DNA of 64,000 nt from Erythrobacteraceae bacterium (GTDB lineage Bacteria > Pseudomonadota > Alphaproteobacteria > Sphingomonadales > Sphingomonadaceae). The DNA is taken from the NCBI GenBank assembly GCA_027486035.1, contig JAIXPX010000012.1, positions 27,730 to 91,729 on the forward strand. The letters are read 5' to 3'. The notes under the pieces were generated by a model that ran no database searches, had not been told where the DNA came from, and saw only the letters and a program-made list of their open reading frames with translations. This document shows positions 55,626-64,000 of this stretch, piece after piece. Both the position numbers and the translations under genes were made by a program. Every line of letters begins with the position of its first letter. The stretch's first letter is position 1.

Positions 55626-56273
55626 CTATTGCCCCTGAAGCATCGGGGCGCGCGCGATCATGTCATCGAGCCGCGCAACCTCCGCCGTCAGGCCCTCGAC
55701 CCACGGCGCATCGGGGGGCGAAGCGGCGAGCAGGCCCTTCCAGACATTGCGCGCGGCGACCACCTCGCCGCTCTGGAGATAGGCAAAGCCGAGGAAGTAT
55801 TCGGCGCCCGGATGTGCCGGGTCGATCATCTTGGCGCGGCCGAAGGCCTGCACCGCCGCCGGCGTGACGAAGCCGTCGGCATGGCCGACCAGCGCCATGC
55901 CGAGCGCCAGCCAGCTTTCCAGATCGCGCGGGTTGTCTCTGAGACCGTTCTGGAGCAGCGTCGCCGCTTCGCCGAACTGCCCGCGCCGAGCAAAGGCATC
56001 GGAGGTGACGAGATAGTCGGGCGGCGGCCGGGTGCGGTCGAACAGCGCCGCGCGCCCCTCGACCATGGCCTCGCCGTTCCGTCCCTGCTCGACGGTGCCC
56101 GACTTGGGCGCCGATGCCTGTCCTGGCGAACCCTGCCAGGCATAACCGGCAAGCCCGAACACCAGCACCGCGCCGAACAGCGTGAGCCCGTCGCGCGGGA
56201 GCTTAAGAACGAGCACCGCAAAGCCGAAGGCCGCCAGCGCCAGCGCCCCGACCGCAAGCCAGCCCGCGATCAT
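55626..56273 (-). CDS. ccmI: c-type cytochrome biogenesis TPR protein (CcmI/CcmH2-like)
   Basis: The 215-residue protein has two N-terminal membrane helices (about 3-22 and 30-47) and a TPR region (about 85-190: AFARRGQFGEAATLLQNGL, WLALGMALVG, YFLGFAYLQSGEVVAA). Such proteins chaperone apocytochrome c to the heme ligation complex. Its start overlaps the ccmH stop (ATGA). It is the last gene of the ccm operon. Confidence 0.85.
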   Translation of the reverse strand: MIAGWLAVGALALAAFGFAVLVLKLPRDGLTLFGAVLVFGLAGYAWQGSPGQASAPKSGTVEQGRNGEAMVEGRAALFDRTRPPPDYLVTSDAFARRGQFGEAATLLQNGLRDNPRDLESWLALGMALVGHADGFVTPAAVQAFGRAKMIDPAHPGAEYFLGFAYLQSGEVVAARNVWKGLLAASPPDAPWVEGLTAEVARLDDMIARAPMLQGQ

Positions 56274-56707
56274 GCCGTCTCTCCCGCGCCGTCACCCTCA
56301 TTGCGCCGCTTGCCGAGCCGCCGCAGCAGAACCCCGGCGACGACGAGGATCACCAGCACCGGAACGGCAAACAGCGGCCAGGTGCTCTTGCTCACCTCGG
56401 GCTCGTAGCTGACATAGTCCCCGTAGCGCGCAATCAGCCAGCCGCGGATCTCGGCGGGGCTCTCGCCGGCGAGGATGCGGCTGCGCACCTGGTGGCGCAT
56501 GTCGCCCGCCATCGGCGCGTCACTATCGGCAATCGACTGCGACTGGCACTTGAGGCAGCGCAGCGTGTGCATCAGCGCGCTGGCCTCGGCCTCGAGCCGG
56601 GGGTCTTCGAGCTGGTTATAGGCATAGGGCGCGGGCGGCATGGTGTCCTGCGCCAGCGTCGGCAGCGCCAGCACCCCGAGCAGCACCGCAAGCAACAGGC
56701 GGATCAT
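56270..56707 (-). CDS. ccmH: Cytochrome c-type biogenesis protein CcmH
   Basis: The 145-residue protein has a signal peptide, the redox motif LRCLKCQSQSIADSDAP (Cys-x2-Cys), the conserved RSRILAGESPAEIRGWLIAR and a C-terminal membrane helix. It reduces apocytochrome heme-binding Cys in the periplasm. Starts and stops overlap with ccmG and ccmI. Confidence 0.94.
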   Translation of the reverse strand: MIRLLLAVLLGVLALPTLAQDTMPPAPYAYNQLEDPRLEAEASALMHTLRCLKCQSQSIADSDAPMAGDMRHQVRSRILAGESPAEIRGWLIARYGDYVSYEPEVSKSTWPLFAVPVLVILVVAGVLLRRLGKRRNEGDGAGETA

Positions 56708-57231
56708 TGCGCCTTCTCCAATTCGGCCAGAAGCTTCGGCACGTCGCTTTCGCGGATGTCGCCGATATGCTGGTAACGGATCACGCCCTTGGCATCGATC
56801 ACGAAGGTCTCGGGCACGCCCGAGGAACCGATCGCGAGCTGCACCTCGGAGATCCTGTCGCTGCCGATGCGGCTATAGGGATTGCCATATCTGCCGAGGA
56901 AATTCGCGACGTCCGCAGGCCGGTCACGGATCGCGATACCGATGATCTCGACGCCCTGCGCCTTCAGGGCTTCGAGTTGCGGGGCCTCGGCAATGCAGGG
57001 CAGGCACCAGCTCGCCCAGATGTTGAGCAGCTTGGGCGATCCGGCAAAATCCGCCTTTGACGCGCCGGGCAGGCCATCGAAGGCGGCAGGCAGGGCAAAA
57101 TCGGGGAGCGGCTGGCCGATCATCTCGCTCTCGACGAATTCGTCCTTGTCCTGGGTCAGCATATAGCCCGCAAGCCCCGCGAAGAAGGCGAAGAGGGCGA
57201 GCGGTGCCCACAGCCAGAGACGCTTGCCCAT
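56704..57231 (-). CDS. ccmG: Thiol:disulfide interchange protein CcmG/DsbE
   Basis: The 175-residue protein has an N-terminal membrane anchor (about residues 5-27) and a thioredoxin fold with the active site WASWCLPCIAEAPQL and the cis-Pro loop GVPETFVID. It reduces apocytochrome disulfides together with CcmH. Start ATG 57231 lies 4 bases after the ccmF stop. Confidence 0.94.
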   Translation of the reverse strand: MGKRLWLWAPLALFAFFAGLAGYMLTQDKDEFVESEMIGQPLPDFALPAAFDGLPGASKADFAGSPKLLNIWASWCLPCIAEAPQLEALKAQGVEIIGIAIRDRPADVANFLGRYGNPYSRIGSDRISEVQLAIGSSGVPETFVIDAKGVIRYQHIGDIRESDVPKLLAELEKAQ

Positions 57232-57235
57232 GCCG

Positions 57236-59221
57236 CTACTCCGCGGGAACCGGCGCCGCCGCGCCCAGTGCGTCAAGGTCGGCGCGGCGCTGGTCACCCT
57301 GGGCTGTCGCCTTGCGACGGCGCACATCGACGCTCACGCGCCCCGCAATCGACAGCAGGCCGCCGAGCGCCACCAGAATGCCGCCATACCAGATGAAGGT
57401 CACGAAGGGCTTCCACCACACGCGGATCTGCCAGCGCCCGTCCTCGGCCTGCTGGCCGATCACCGCATAGAGCTGGCCGTTCCACTTCGTGAGCAGTGCG
57501 CTTTCGGAGGTCGATTGCGGGGGCGACCAGAAGTTGCGCGCCTGGGGCGTGAGGATGACAGGTGCGCCGCCGTTCTGGCGTACGGCCAGTCGCGCCTCGA
57601 TCGCGGTCCAGTTCGGCCCGGCGACTGGCGTCACGCCTTCGAGCGTCACCGCAAAGTCGCCGATCTGCTCGGTCCCGCCCGGCACCACGGCAGCAAGGCG
57701 CTCCTTCGAGAAGGCTCCCTCGCAGGCCATGCCGAACAGCGCGACCGCAATGCCGAAATGGGCGATCACCATGCCCCAGGTGGCAACCGGAACACGCTTG
57801 AGGCTGCGCCCCCGCAAGGGCAGCAACGCCGCCACCGCCAGCGCCGCCGCCAGCCCGAGGCCGAGCAGCGGGAGCAGCGGGAACTGCCCGAAGAAGCTGA
57901 CCAGCGCGATCACGCCGATCACCAGCGCCGCGATCAGCGCCAGCTCGAACTGGAGGCGGGCGGGCTTGTCGCTGCGCCAGCGCAGCAGCGGCCCGACCGC
58001 CATCACCAGCAGCATCGGAATGGCGAAGATCGCCGAGGCCGGGTTGAAATAGGGAGGGCCAACACTGACGCGCACGTCGAAAGCCTCGGTCAGCAGCGGG
58101 TAGAGCGTGCCCAGCAGCACGATCGCGAGGATGGCCGAGAGCATCACGTTGTTGAACACCAGCGCGCCCTCGCGGCTGACGGCGGCAAAGCGCTTGCCCT
58201 CGGCCACCGCGCCTGCGCGCAGGGCGAAGATCGTGAAGGCCCCGCCGATATAGAGGCCGAGCAAGCCGAGGATGAAGGCCCCGCGCTCCGGATCGACCGC
58301 GAAGGCGTGGACGCTGGTCAACACCCCCGAGCGCACGAGGAAGGTGCCGAGCATCGACATCGAGAAGGCCAGCACGCCGAGCATGATCGTCCAGGTGCGC
58401 AGCGCATCGCGCGCGGCGAGCACGCTCACCGAATGCATCAGCGCGGTCGCGGCGAGCCAGGGCATGAGCGAGGCGTTCTCGACCGGATCCCAGAACCACC
58501 AGCCGCCCCAGCCGAGCTCGTAATAGGCCCAGTAAGAGCCTGCCGTGATCCCCAGCGTCAGCAGCACCCATGCGCCCAGCACCCAGGGGCGCAGGACGCG
58601 GGCGAAGGCGGGGTTGACCTCGCGGGTCAACAGCGCGCCCATGGCAAGACTGAAAGCGACCGACAGGCCGACATAGCCGGCATAGAGCGTCGGCGGATGG
58701 ATCGCGAGGCCGATGTCCTGAAGCAGGGGGTTGAGGCCCGAGCCTTCGGGCGCGGGCACCGGCAGGCGCTCGAAGGGGTTGGAGGCGAGCAGCAGGAAGG
58801 CATAGAAGCCAAGCGCTACGAAGCCCTGCACCGCAAGCGTCGCGCCCATGGTGCGCTCCGGCAGGCGCTTCTCGAACCCCGCCAAAAGCCCGCCCGACAG
58901 CGCCAGAACGCCGACCCACAGCAGCATCGAGCCCTCGTGGTTACCCCAGGTGCCGGTCAGCTTGTAGATCAGCGGCTTCATCGAATGCGAATTCGACGCG
59001 ACCAGCTTCAGCGACAGGTCGGTGGTGGCAAAGGCATAGAGCAGCATCGCAAAGGCCAGCACCGCAAGGAAGGCCTGCACCACCGCTGCCGGGCGCGCAT
59101 GCATCGCCAGCGCGTTCACCTCGCCGGGCGCGGCCTTGAGCGCGAAAGCACCCGAGACCATCTGCAGCACCGCCAGCGCGGCAGCGAGCCACAGTGCGGC
59201 CAATCCGATTTCGGCAGTCAT
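57236..59221 (-). CDS. ccmF: Heme lyase subunit CcmF
   Basis: The 661-residue membrane protein has about 15 helices and the tryptophan-rich heme-handling motif WGGWWFWDPVENAS. GTWGNHEGSMLLWVG and the periplasmic C-terminal domain are also typical. It attaches heme from CcmE to apocytochrome with CcmH and CcmI. It lies 25 bases after ccmE. Confidence 0.96.
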   Translation of the reverse strand: MTAEIGLAALWLAAALAVLQMVSGAFALKAAPGEVNALAMHARPAAVVQAFLAVLAFAMLLYAFATTDLSLKLVASNSHSMKPLIYKLTGTWGNHEGSMLLWVGVLALSGGLLAGFEKRLPERTMGATLAVQGFVALGFYAFLLLASNPFERLPVPAPEGSGLNPLLQDIGLAIHPPTLYAGYVGLSVAFSLAMGALLTREVNPAFARVLRPWVLGAWVLLTLGITAGSYWAYYELGWGGWWFWDPVENASLMPWLAATALMHSVSVLAARDALRTWTIMLGVLAFSMSMLGTFLVRSGVLTSVHAFAVDPERGAFILGLLGLYIGGAFTIFALRAGAVAEGKRFAAVSREGALVFNNVMLSAILAIVLLGTLYPLLTEAFDVRVSVGPPYFNPASAIFAIPMLLVMAVGPLLRWRSDKPARLQFELALIAALVIGVIALVSFFGQFPLLPLLGLGLAAALAVAALLPLRGRSLKRVPVATWGMVIAHFGIAVALFGMACEGAFSKERLAAVVPGGTEQIGDFAVTLEGVTPVAGPNWTAIEARLAVRQNGGAPVILTPQARNFWSPPQSTSESALLTKWNGQLYAVIGQQAEDGRWQIRVWWKPFVTFIWYGGILVALGGLLSIAGRVSVDVRRRKATAQGDQRRADLDALGAAAPVPAE

Positions 59222-59246
59222 CGCCCGGCCCCCGCCCCTTGCTGCG

Positions 59247-59708
59247 TCACTTCAAACCGACCGTCGTGTCGGCAGCCATCTTGGCGGCCTGTTCGGTACC
59301 CATGCCCTCAAGTTCCTTGGGCACGTAATTCTCGTCATGCTTGGCGAGCAGGTTCGTCGCCACGAAGACGCCGTCCGCACCGAGGCTGCCTTCGGCGACC
59401 ACGCCCGAGCCTTCGACGAAAAGATCGGGCAGAATGCCGCTGTAGCGCACAGGGATGGCATCGGCGGTGTTGCCGGTGACCATGAAGTTCACCGTCACCC
59501 CGTCGGCCTCGGTCCTGATCGATCCCTTCTGCACCATCCCGCCAAGTCGGACGGCTTGGCCGGCTGCGGGCGGATCGGAGGCCATCTGCTCGGGAAGGTA
59601 GAAATAGTTCGCCTGGTTGCGCAGGCCCCAGGCCGCCAGCAACCCCGCGCCCACAATCGCAAGGAGCGCGATGATGACGAGAACCAGACGCTGATGCTTG
59701 GCCTTCAT
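59247..59708 (-). CDS. ccmE: Cytochrome c maturation heme chaperone CcmE
   Basis: The 153-residue protein has one N-terminal membrane helix (about 8-30), an OB-fold (VRLGGMVQKGSI, YSGILPDLF) and the covalent heme-binding His in AKHDENYVPKE. It receives heme from CcmC and delivers it to CcmF. ATG 59708 has AAGGGA upstream and lies 17 bases after the ccmD stop. Confidence 0.96.
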   Translation of the reverse strand: MKAKHQRLVLVIIALLAIVGAGLLAAWGLRNQANYFYLPEQMASDPPAAGQAVRLGGMVQKGSIRTEADGVTVNFMVTGNTADAIPVRYSGILPDLFVEGSGVVAEGSLGADGVFVATNLLAKHDENYVPKELEGMGTEQAAKMAADTTVGLK

Positions 59709-59725
59709 GACTTGTCCCTTGTTGC

Positions 59726-59866
59726 TCAGCGCCGCTTGGCCGCGTCGCGCCGGGCCTCGGCGCGGACCATCGCGCGATACGCCCATATGACAAGTGCAAT
59801 CAGCGCAACGGCTGCGACACCGTAAGCGAGCCACACGAAATCCCACTGCTGGAGCTGCTCGCGCAT
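59726..59866 (-). CDS. ccmD: Heme exporter protein CcmD (46 aa)
   Basis: A 46-codon gene between ccmC and ccmE: MREQLQQWDFVWLAYGVAAV begins it, followed by a hydrophobic helix and a basic tail (AEARRDAAKRR). Size, single helix with Trp-rich start, and position identify CcmD, which helps release heme-loaded CcmE from CcmABC. Its ATG overlaps the ccmC stop by one base (TGATG). Confidence 0.9.
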   Translation of the reverse strand: MREQLQQWDFVWLAYGVAAVALIALVIWAYRAMVRAEARRDAAKRR

Positions 59867-60624
59867 CAGGCCTGCTCCATCGCGGCGGGCGCTGCGACCG
59901 GCGCCTCGTCATCAAGCGCGCGGCGGCGCAAGCGCGCCTCGACCTGCGCCTCGGCGATCAGCGCGCGCATCCGCATCAGCACCACGCCGCCAAACAGCAG
60001 CGAGAAGCCGAGCACCGCGATCAGCAGCGGAACGAGGAAAGTCGGCTCGATCGCGCTCTTGCCAGCGGTAATGCTCGGCGGCTGGTGGAGCGAGTTCCAC
60101 CACACCACGGAACGGTTGATGATCGGCACGTTGACCGCACCCACCATGCCGAAGATCGCGGCGATCTTCGATGACGAGCCTTCCTTCTCGCTCGCCTCGG
60201 TAAGCGCGATGTAGCCCGCATAGAGGAACAGCAGCACCAGCATCGAGGTGAGCCGCCCGTCCCACTCCCACCAGGTGCCCCAGGTGGGGCGGCCCCAGAT
60301 CGAGCCGGTCGCAAGGCAGATCGCGCAGAACACCATCCCCGGCACCGCGATGGCGCGCGCGGCGACGGCGGCGAGCGGGTGCTTCCAGATCAGCAGCATG
60401 GCGCTCGAGATGGCGATCCCTGCCCAGCCGCCCATGCCGAGCCAGGCGGCGGGCACGTGAATGAACAGGATGCGCACCGTCTCGCCCATCAAGCGGTCGG
60501 GCGGCACCATGATGAGGCCCCACGCCACCGCGCCCATCGACAGCACCAGCCCGCTCCAGAACAGGAGCGGGGTGAGCCACTTGGCAAGGCCGAGGAATCG
60601 GGCAGGGTTGGCGTAGATGTGCAT
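59866..60624 (-). CDS. ccmC: Heme transporter subunit CcmC
   Basis: The 252-residue protein has six helices with the heme-handling WGTWWEWDGRLTS motif and conserved His in FIHVPAAWLGM. It loads heme onto CcmE. It is the first ccm gene in the window; ccmA and ccmB must lie elsewhere. The C-terminus is longer than usual (Arg/Ala-rich about 220-252). Confidence 0.96.
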   Translation of the reverse strand: MHIYANPARFLGLAKWLTPLLFWSGLVLSMGAVAWGLIMVPPDRLMGETVRILFIHVPAAWLGMGGWAGIAISSAMLLIWKHPLAAVAARAIAVPGMVFCAICLATGSIWGRPTWGTWWEWDGRLTSMLVLLFLYAGYIALTEASEKEGSSSKIAAIFGMVGAVNVPIINRSVVWWNSLHQPPSITAGKSAIEPTFLVPLLIAVLGFSLLFGGVVLMRMRALIAEAQVEARLRRRALDDEAPVAAPAAMEQA

Positions 60625-60730
60625 CGGTTTCGCAGTCAGGGCGGGCTTGTAGCCTTACAGCCGTTCCCGACAAGAGCGCAAATGGCAGGGCTGCGGATTA
60701 GTTCCGGCCGGCCCTGCGATGGTGGCGGGA

Positions 60731-61798
60731 TCAACCGCGCCCGATAAGCTTCTGCGCCATGCGGTCGGCGACCACATCGGCACTGACGCCGGTGCTGTCG
60801 CTGTCGTGCCAGATCGCCTCGAGGCGGCCCGGAATCTTCTCGACCAGGGCATTGACCTCGGCTACGTCGCCCAAGCGGCCCTCGCGGCGGGCGAGGTATT
60901 CGGTGGCGACCGAGATGATGCCGCCCGCGTTGATCACATAGTCGGGCGCATAGAGGATACCGCGCGCAGCGAGCTTGCCGCCATGCTCGGGACGGGCAAG
61001 CTGATTGTTCGCCCCGCCCGCGACGATCGCGCAGTCGAGGGCCGCGATGCCCCGATCGTCAAGGATCGCCCCCAGCGCATTGGGGCTGAAGACATCGCAG
61101 GGCGTCGCCATGATCGCGTCCGCGCCGACCGCGACACCGCCGAGCTCATCCGCAAGCCTTGCCGCCCGCACAGCGTCGATATCGGCCAGCGTCAACCTCG
61201 CCCCGTCGCGGGCCAGCAGGCGCGCCACCCCGCCGCCGACCGAGCCGGTGCCCTGCACTGCGACATGGACCCCCGCCAGGCTGTCCTTGCCCAGCTTGTG
61301 CGCCACGGCTGCCTTGATGCCGAGATAGATGCCATAGGCCGTGAACGGACCGGGATCGCCGCCCGCACTGCCCTCGCCCTCGACCGGCAGGCCCGAGACG
61401 TGGGCAGTGCGCTTTGCCACCGCGACCATGTCTGCCTCCGAGATGCCGACATCCTCGGCGGTGACATAGCGTCCGCCCAGCGCATCGACCGCATCGCCGA
61501 AAGCGGCGAGCATTTCGGGGGTCTTGGTGCGGTTCGCGTCGGCGAGGATCACCGCCTTGCCGCCGCCCATGGGCAGGCCCGCCATCGCGTTCTTGTAGCT
61601 CATGCCCCGCGACAGGCGCAGCGCATCGCGCATCGCGCCGGCGGGATCGGCATAGTGCCAGAAGCGGGTGCCGCCCGCGCCCGGGCCGAGATGGGAGGAA
61701 TGGACCGCAATGATCGCGGTAAGCCCGCTCGCCCGGTCATGGACCAGCTGCACAAGCTCGTGCGCGTCAAAATCGGGCTCGGCCCAGAATGCGGTCAT
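60731..61798 (-). CDS. Leucine/phenylalanine-type amino acid dehydrogenase
   Basis: The 355-residue NAD-dependent enzyme of the Glu/Leu/Phe/Val dehydrogenase family has LGPGAGGTRFW, the catalytic Lys region SYKNAMAGLPMGGGKAVI, TAEDVGIS, and a Rossmann domain with VQGTGSVGGGVARLL. AGGANNQLA follows. The short length and substrate loop are those of Leu/Phe/Val rather than Glu dehydrogenases. It reversibly deaminates a branched or aromatic amino acid. ATG 61798 has GGGGAG at spacing 6. It lies directly downstream of tRNA-His on the same strand. Confidence 0.88.
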   Translation of the reverse strand: MTAFWAEPDFDAHELVQLVHDRASGLTAIIAVHSSHLGPGAGGTRFWHYADPAGAMRDALRLSRGMSYKNAMAGLPMGGGKAVILADANRTKTPEMLAAFGDAVDALGGRYVTAEDVGISEADMVAVAKRTAHVSGLPVEGEGSAGGDPGPFTAYGIYLGIKAAVAHKLGKDSLAGVHVAVQGTGSVGGGVARLLARDGARLTLADIDAVRAARLADELGGVAVGADAIMATPCDVFSPNALGAILDDRGIAALDCAIVAGGANNQLARPEHGGKLAARGILYAPDYVINAGGIISVATEYLARREGRLGDVAEVNALVEKIPGRLEAIWHDSDSTGVSADVVADRMAQKLIGRG

Positions 61799-61852
61799 GT
61801 CGTCTCCCCTGTCCGCCGATGCGGAGGTGCCGCGCGGGGAAAGGGGGAGAAA

Positions 61853-61930
61853 TGGGGCGACCAACGGGGTTCGAACCCGTGACCTCCGGTACCACAAACC
61901 GGCGCTCTAACCAACTGAGCTATGATCGCC
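61853..61930 (-). tRNA. tRNA-His (anticodon GUG)
   Basis: A full cloverleaf on the minus strand: acceptor GCGATCA pairs with TGGTCGC, anticodon stem CCGGT/ACCGG with loop TTGTGGT carrying GUG, T arm ACGGG-TTCGAAC-CCCGT. An extra G at position -1 opposite discriminator C73 is the identity mark of tRNA-His. CCA is encoded. Confidence 0.95.
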
Positions 61931-62162
61931 ACACGCCCCTGCCCGCGTGCCACCGGAAGGGGTGGACCCGCGGACCCTGCGCGAAGATCGGCGGGTTTAC
62001 GCAAGCCTCGACCCCCGTCAAGTGCGCCGGGAAGGGCGGCGCGCCTCTTGCACAAAGGGTGGCCCAAGGGAAGCGAAAACTACGCCCTTGTGCTGCGGGC
62101 GCAAGATAATTGCGCGGCGCCAAAAACATTGCCTCGCCCTTCCCCGCTTCTATCCTCGCGCC

Positions 62163-62798
62163 ATGATGCCGAACAGCGAATCCGTCGCCGCCCGTATCCT
62201 TGCCGGGGCAGGTGTGCAGCGCGTGCCGACGCCCCAGGCCGAGCTTTTCCAATGCCGGCGATTCGTGGACCCCGGCCTCGCGGCCGAACTCGTCGCCCTG
62301 ATCGACGCCGGGCGCCGCCCCTCGACCATCGCCGACGACAATGGCGACCCCTATTTCCGCACCAGCGAGACCTGCGACCTCGCACCCGAGCTTGCCCCGG
62401 TGAAGCGGGTCGAGGCGCTGCTGACTTCGCTTTCGGGCATCGATCCGGCCTTTGGCGAACCCTTGCAGGGCCAGCGCTATGCCGAGGGGCAGGAATTCAA
62501 GCCGCACACCGACTACTTCACCCCGCACGGACGCGACTTCGACAAGTATTGCGCGCGCTCCGGCAACCGCACCTGGACCTTCATGATCTATCTCAATGAC
62601 GTGGCTGCCGGCGGCGCTACCCGTTTCAAGCTGCTCGGCAAGACCGTCCAGCCCGAGGCGGGCAAGTTGCTGTGCTGGAACAATCGCCTGGCAGGCGGCG
62701 GCGTCAATCCGGCGACGCTCCATCACGGGATGAAGGTCAGGAAGGGCGTCAAATACGTGATCACCAAGTGGTATCGCGAGCAGGAATGGAGGGGATGA
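62163..62798 (+). CDS. Prolyl 4-hydroxylase-like Fe(II)/2-oxoglutarate oxygenase
   Basis: The 211-residue protein has a double-stranded beta-helix with the iron ligands in KPHTDYF (His, Asp) and LHHGMKV (distal His), and the 2-oxoglutarate-binding Lys in KYVITKWYRE. FMIYLNDVAAGGATRF is typical of P4Hc proteins. The substrate may be a protein such as a ribosomal or secreted Pro-rich protein; nothing nearby decides it. Its stop overlaps the start of the DksA-type gene. Confidence 0.87.
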   Translation: MMPNSESVAARILAGAGVQRVPTPQAELFQCRRFVDPGLAAELVALIDAGRRPSTIADDNGDPYFRTSETCDLAPELAPVKRVEALLTSLSGIDPAFGEPLQGQRYAEGQEFKPHTDYFTPHGRDFDKYCARSGNRTWTFMIYLNDVAAGGATRFKLLGKTVQPEAGKLLCWNNRLAGGGVNPATLHHGMKVRKGVKYVITKWYREQEWRG

Positions 62799-63115
62799 TG
62801 AGCGGTTACGCAGACATCGCGGCGCGGCTCGAAGCGCGGCTGGCCGAGCTTGCGGCGCGCGCGCAAGGCGTGGAGGCGGAACTGCGCCAGCCGCTCGATG
62901 ACGATCTGCCCGAACAGGCCATCGACCTTTCCGATGACGAAGCGCTGACCGGGATCGACGCGGTGCTGCGCGCCGAGGCGGCCGAGGTGCGCGCGGCGCT
63001 CGGACGGATCGCCAGCGGAACCTATGGCACCTGCGCCAATTGCGGGGCGCAGATCCCGCATGCGCGGCTGGAAGCCCAGCCGACCGCTGCACGCTGCATC
63101 GCCTGCGCGGCGTGA
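62798..63115 (+). CDS. DksA/TraR-type C4 zinc finger protein
   Basis: The 105-residue protein has a helical N-terminal part rich in Ala, Glu and Arg and a C-terminal four-Cys zinc finger (GTCANCGAQIPHARLEAQ ... RCIACA). It is shorter than DksA. The ATG at 62798 is preferred over 62795 because GGAGG then has spacing 5. It would bind RNA polymerase or act in stress response by family analogy. Coupled to the oxygenase gene. Confidence 0.85.
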   Translation: MSGYADIAARLEARLAELAARAQGVEAELRQPLDDDLPEQAIDLSDDEALTGIDAVLRAEAAEVRAALGRIASGTYGTCANCGAQIPHARLEAQPTAARCIACAA

Positions 63116-63165
63116 TGGTCCCGCTTCGCTGACACGCTACGGCCGCACAGTCCGCGGCAGATACG

Positions 63166-63190
63166 AAAAAGGCGACCCCGTCGGGCCGCC
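63166..63190 (-). terminator. Intrinsic terminator of rpmE
   Basis: On the minus strand GGCGGCCCGACGGGGTCGCC forms a GC-rich hairpin (63171-63190, one mismatch) followed by TTTTT (63166-63170), about 40 bases after the rpmE stop. It is the only classical intrinsic terminator I could place with ease. Confidence 0.8.
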
Positions 63191-63231
63191 CTCCTCGTTG
63201 CGAGCCGAGGCTCGCGCAGCTTGGGACAAGC

Positions 63232-63456
63232 TTACTTCTTGAGGGAAAGCCCGCCGAAACGCTTGTTGAACTGCGCCACACGGCCACCTTCGGAAACCTG
63301 CTGACGACCGCCGGTCCAGGCGGGGTGGCTCAGCGGATCGATATCGAGCGCGAGCACGTCGCCTTCCTTGCCCCAGGTCGAGCGGGTCTGGAATTCGGTG
63401 CCATCGGTCATCTTGACCGTGATCATGTGGTAATCGGGGTGACCTTCGGTCTTCAT
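63232..63456 (-). CDS. rpmE: 50S ribosomal protein L31
   Basis: The 74-residue protein starts [19 protein letters not shown] and has the family's [20 protein letters not shown] and [17 protein letters not shown]. The Cys-x-x-Cys zinc site of some L31 proteins is absent, so this is a Cys-minus form. A terminator follows. Confidence 0.96.
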   Translation of the reverse strand: MKTEGHPDYHMITVKMTDGTEFQTRSTWGKEGDVLALDIDPLSHPAWTGGRQQVSEGGRVAQFNKRFGGLSLKK

Positions 63457-63673
63457 GACGCTTGTCCTTCGAGCTTTCGCCGGTGCCGACCGGCGGTGCT
63501 ATGAAACGGGAAGAGGCGCGCCTAGTCGGAAACGCGCGCCAATGCAACCTCAGAAGTGGTGCCGCCCAATCGGTCGCGCAGCGACCGCGAGGCCACGCGG
63601 CCGAGCCGCAGGTGCTCGGGCCCGCAGGGCTCGAAACGCACCGAGGACGCGGGCCCGGATGGGCCCGCGAAAC

Positions 63674-64000
63674 TCAAAGAGCGTCGGTCATCATCGCGGT
63701 GAACTCGACCTCGCAGGTCGTCTTGCCCTCGACACTCGCCACGCCCTTGAACTTGTAGACGCGGCTGCGCTTCTGGGTGAACTCGACATGGAGGTCGAGC
63801 AGGCAGCCCGGGGTCACGGGGGCGCGGAACTTGGCGTTCTCGATCCCCATGAAGATCACAAGCTTGCCCGTCCCGGCAAGCTCCATCGTCTCGATCCCGA
63901 GGATGCCCGCCGCCTGCGCCAGCGCCTCGATCTGGAGCACGCCGGGCATGATCGGCGCACCGGGGAAGTGCCCCTGGAAGAACTGCTCGTTCATGCTCAC
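63674..64000 (-). CDS. fabZ: 3-hydroxyacyl-[acyl-carrier-protein] dehydratase FabZ, 5' end missing
   Basis: The visible 108 C-terminal residues (frame continues beyond 64000) carry the catalytic His in [14 protein letters not shown] and Glu in [11 protein letters not shown], plus the hot-dog fold end [18 protein letters not shown]. FabZ dehydrates 3-hydroxyacyl-ACP in fatty acid synthesis and feeds lipid A synthesis. The missing N-terminus lies to the right of the window. A 217-base stretch to rpmE shows no gene. Confidence 0.94.
   Translation of the reverse strand: MSMNEQFFQGHFPGAPIMPGVLQIEALAQAAGILGIETMELAGTGKLVIFMGIENAKFRAPVTPGCLLDLHVEFTQKRSRVYKFKGVASVEGKTTCEVEFTAMMTDAL

Noticed and set aside
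57224..59479. 751-codon plus-strand open frame with Gln/His/Arg runs
   Set aside because: Antisense to ccmF. Its repeats reflect hydrophobic codons of ccmF read backwards.
1..64000. CRISPR arrays, prophage, insertion sequences or a replication origin
   Set aside because: No regularly spaced direct repeats, integrase, transposase, phage structural genes or DnaA-box cluster were seen.

Overview
The window looks like chromosomal DNA of a high-GC alphaproteobacterium, most likely of the order Sphingomonadales (Erythrobacteraceae-like). This is an inference from the GC-rich codon usage, the operon dapF-mtaB-ftsY-yciB, the complete ccmC-D-E-F-G-H-I cytochrome c maturation block and the fabZ/fabF/acpP/mltG neighbourhood. 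No phage, integrase, insertion sequence or CRISPR array was seen.

Region 1 (about 1-6.9 kb, all minus strand) is the most unusual part. It holds a secreted-protein locus that matches the Fap functional amyloid system in content and order: a LuxR-type regulator, a Gly-rich secreted protein, two secreted proteins with three Fap-like repeats each (FapB- and FapC-like, core G-x-x-G-V-N-x-A-A-G-x-x-N-Q-Q-x-N), a C39 cysteine protease with intact catalytic residues (FapD-like), two further secreted proteins, and an outer-membrane barrel with an N-terminal coiled coil (FapF-like). The subunits lack the C-terminal CxC of Pseudomonas Fap proteins and share a short Gly-rich tail ending in GGQP or GGDPS. 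Tandem stem-loops lie between the major subunit and the protease.

Region 2 (about 7-34.3 kb) is a stress and energy-metabolism cluster. It has a CheB-CheR-PAS-histidine kinase-receiver fusion, an NAD-dependent 2-hydroxyacid dehydrogenase with a small proline-rich protein, a Blh-type phosphatase-like protein, a cation P-type ATPase, an ABC exporter with membrane-fusion protein, and a sulfide:quinone oxidoreductase-like flavoprotein. It ends in a tightly coupled operon of about 12.6 kb: tandem universal stress protein, giant cyclic beta-1,2-glucan synthase, PEP synthase and PfkB. A recurring box (about GGACAYTTAC-GGATR) is found in three of its promoter regions. A 490-base gene-poor spacer separates the cluster from tRNA-Met, whose 3' end faces it.

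Region 3 (34.7-64 kb) is ordinary core genome: tRNA-Met and tRNA-His, fatty acid synthesis (acpP, fabF, partial fabZ), mltG, aspS, rnd, oxyR, pgsA, an LplT-like MFS carrier, a ThDP enzyme, a GGDEF-EAL protein, dapF-mtaB-ftsY-yciB, kup, the ccm operon, a Leu/Phe-type amino acid dehydrogenase, a prolyl hydroxylase-like oxygenase, a DksA-type zinc protein and rpmE. Many neighbours overlap by ATGA, GTGA or TTGA, which indicates translational coupling.
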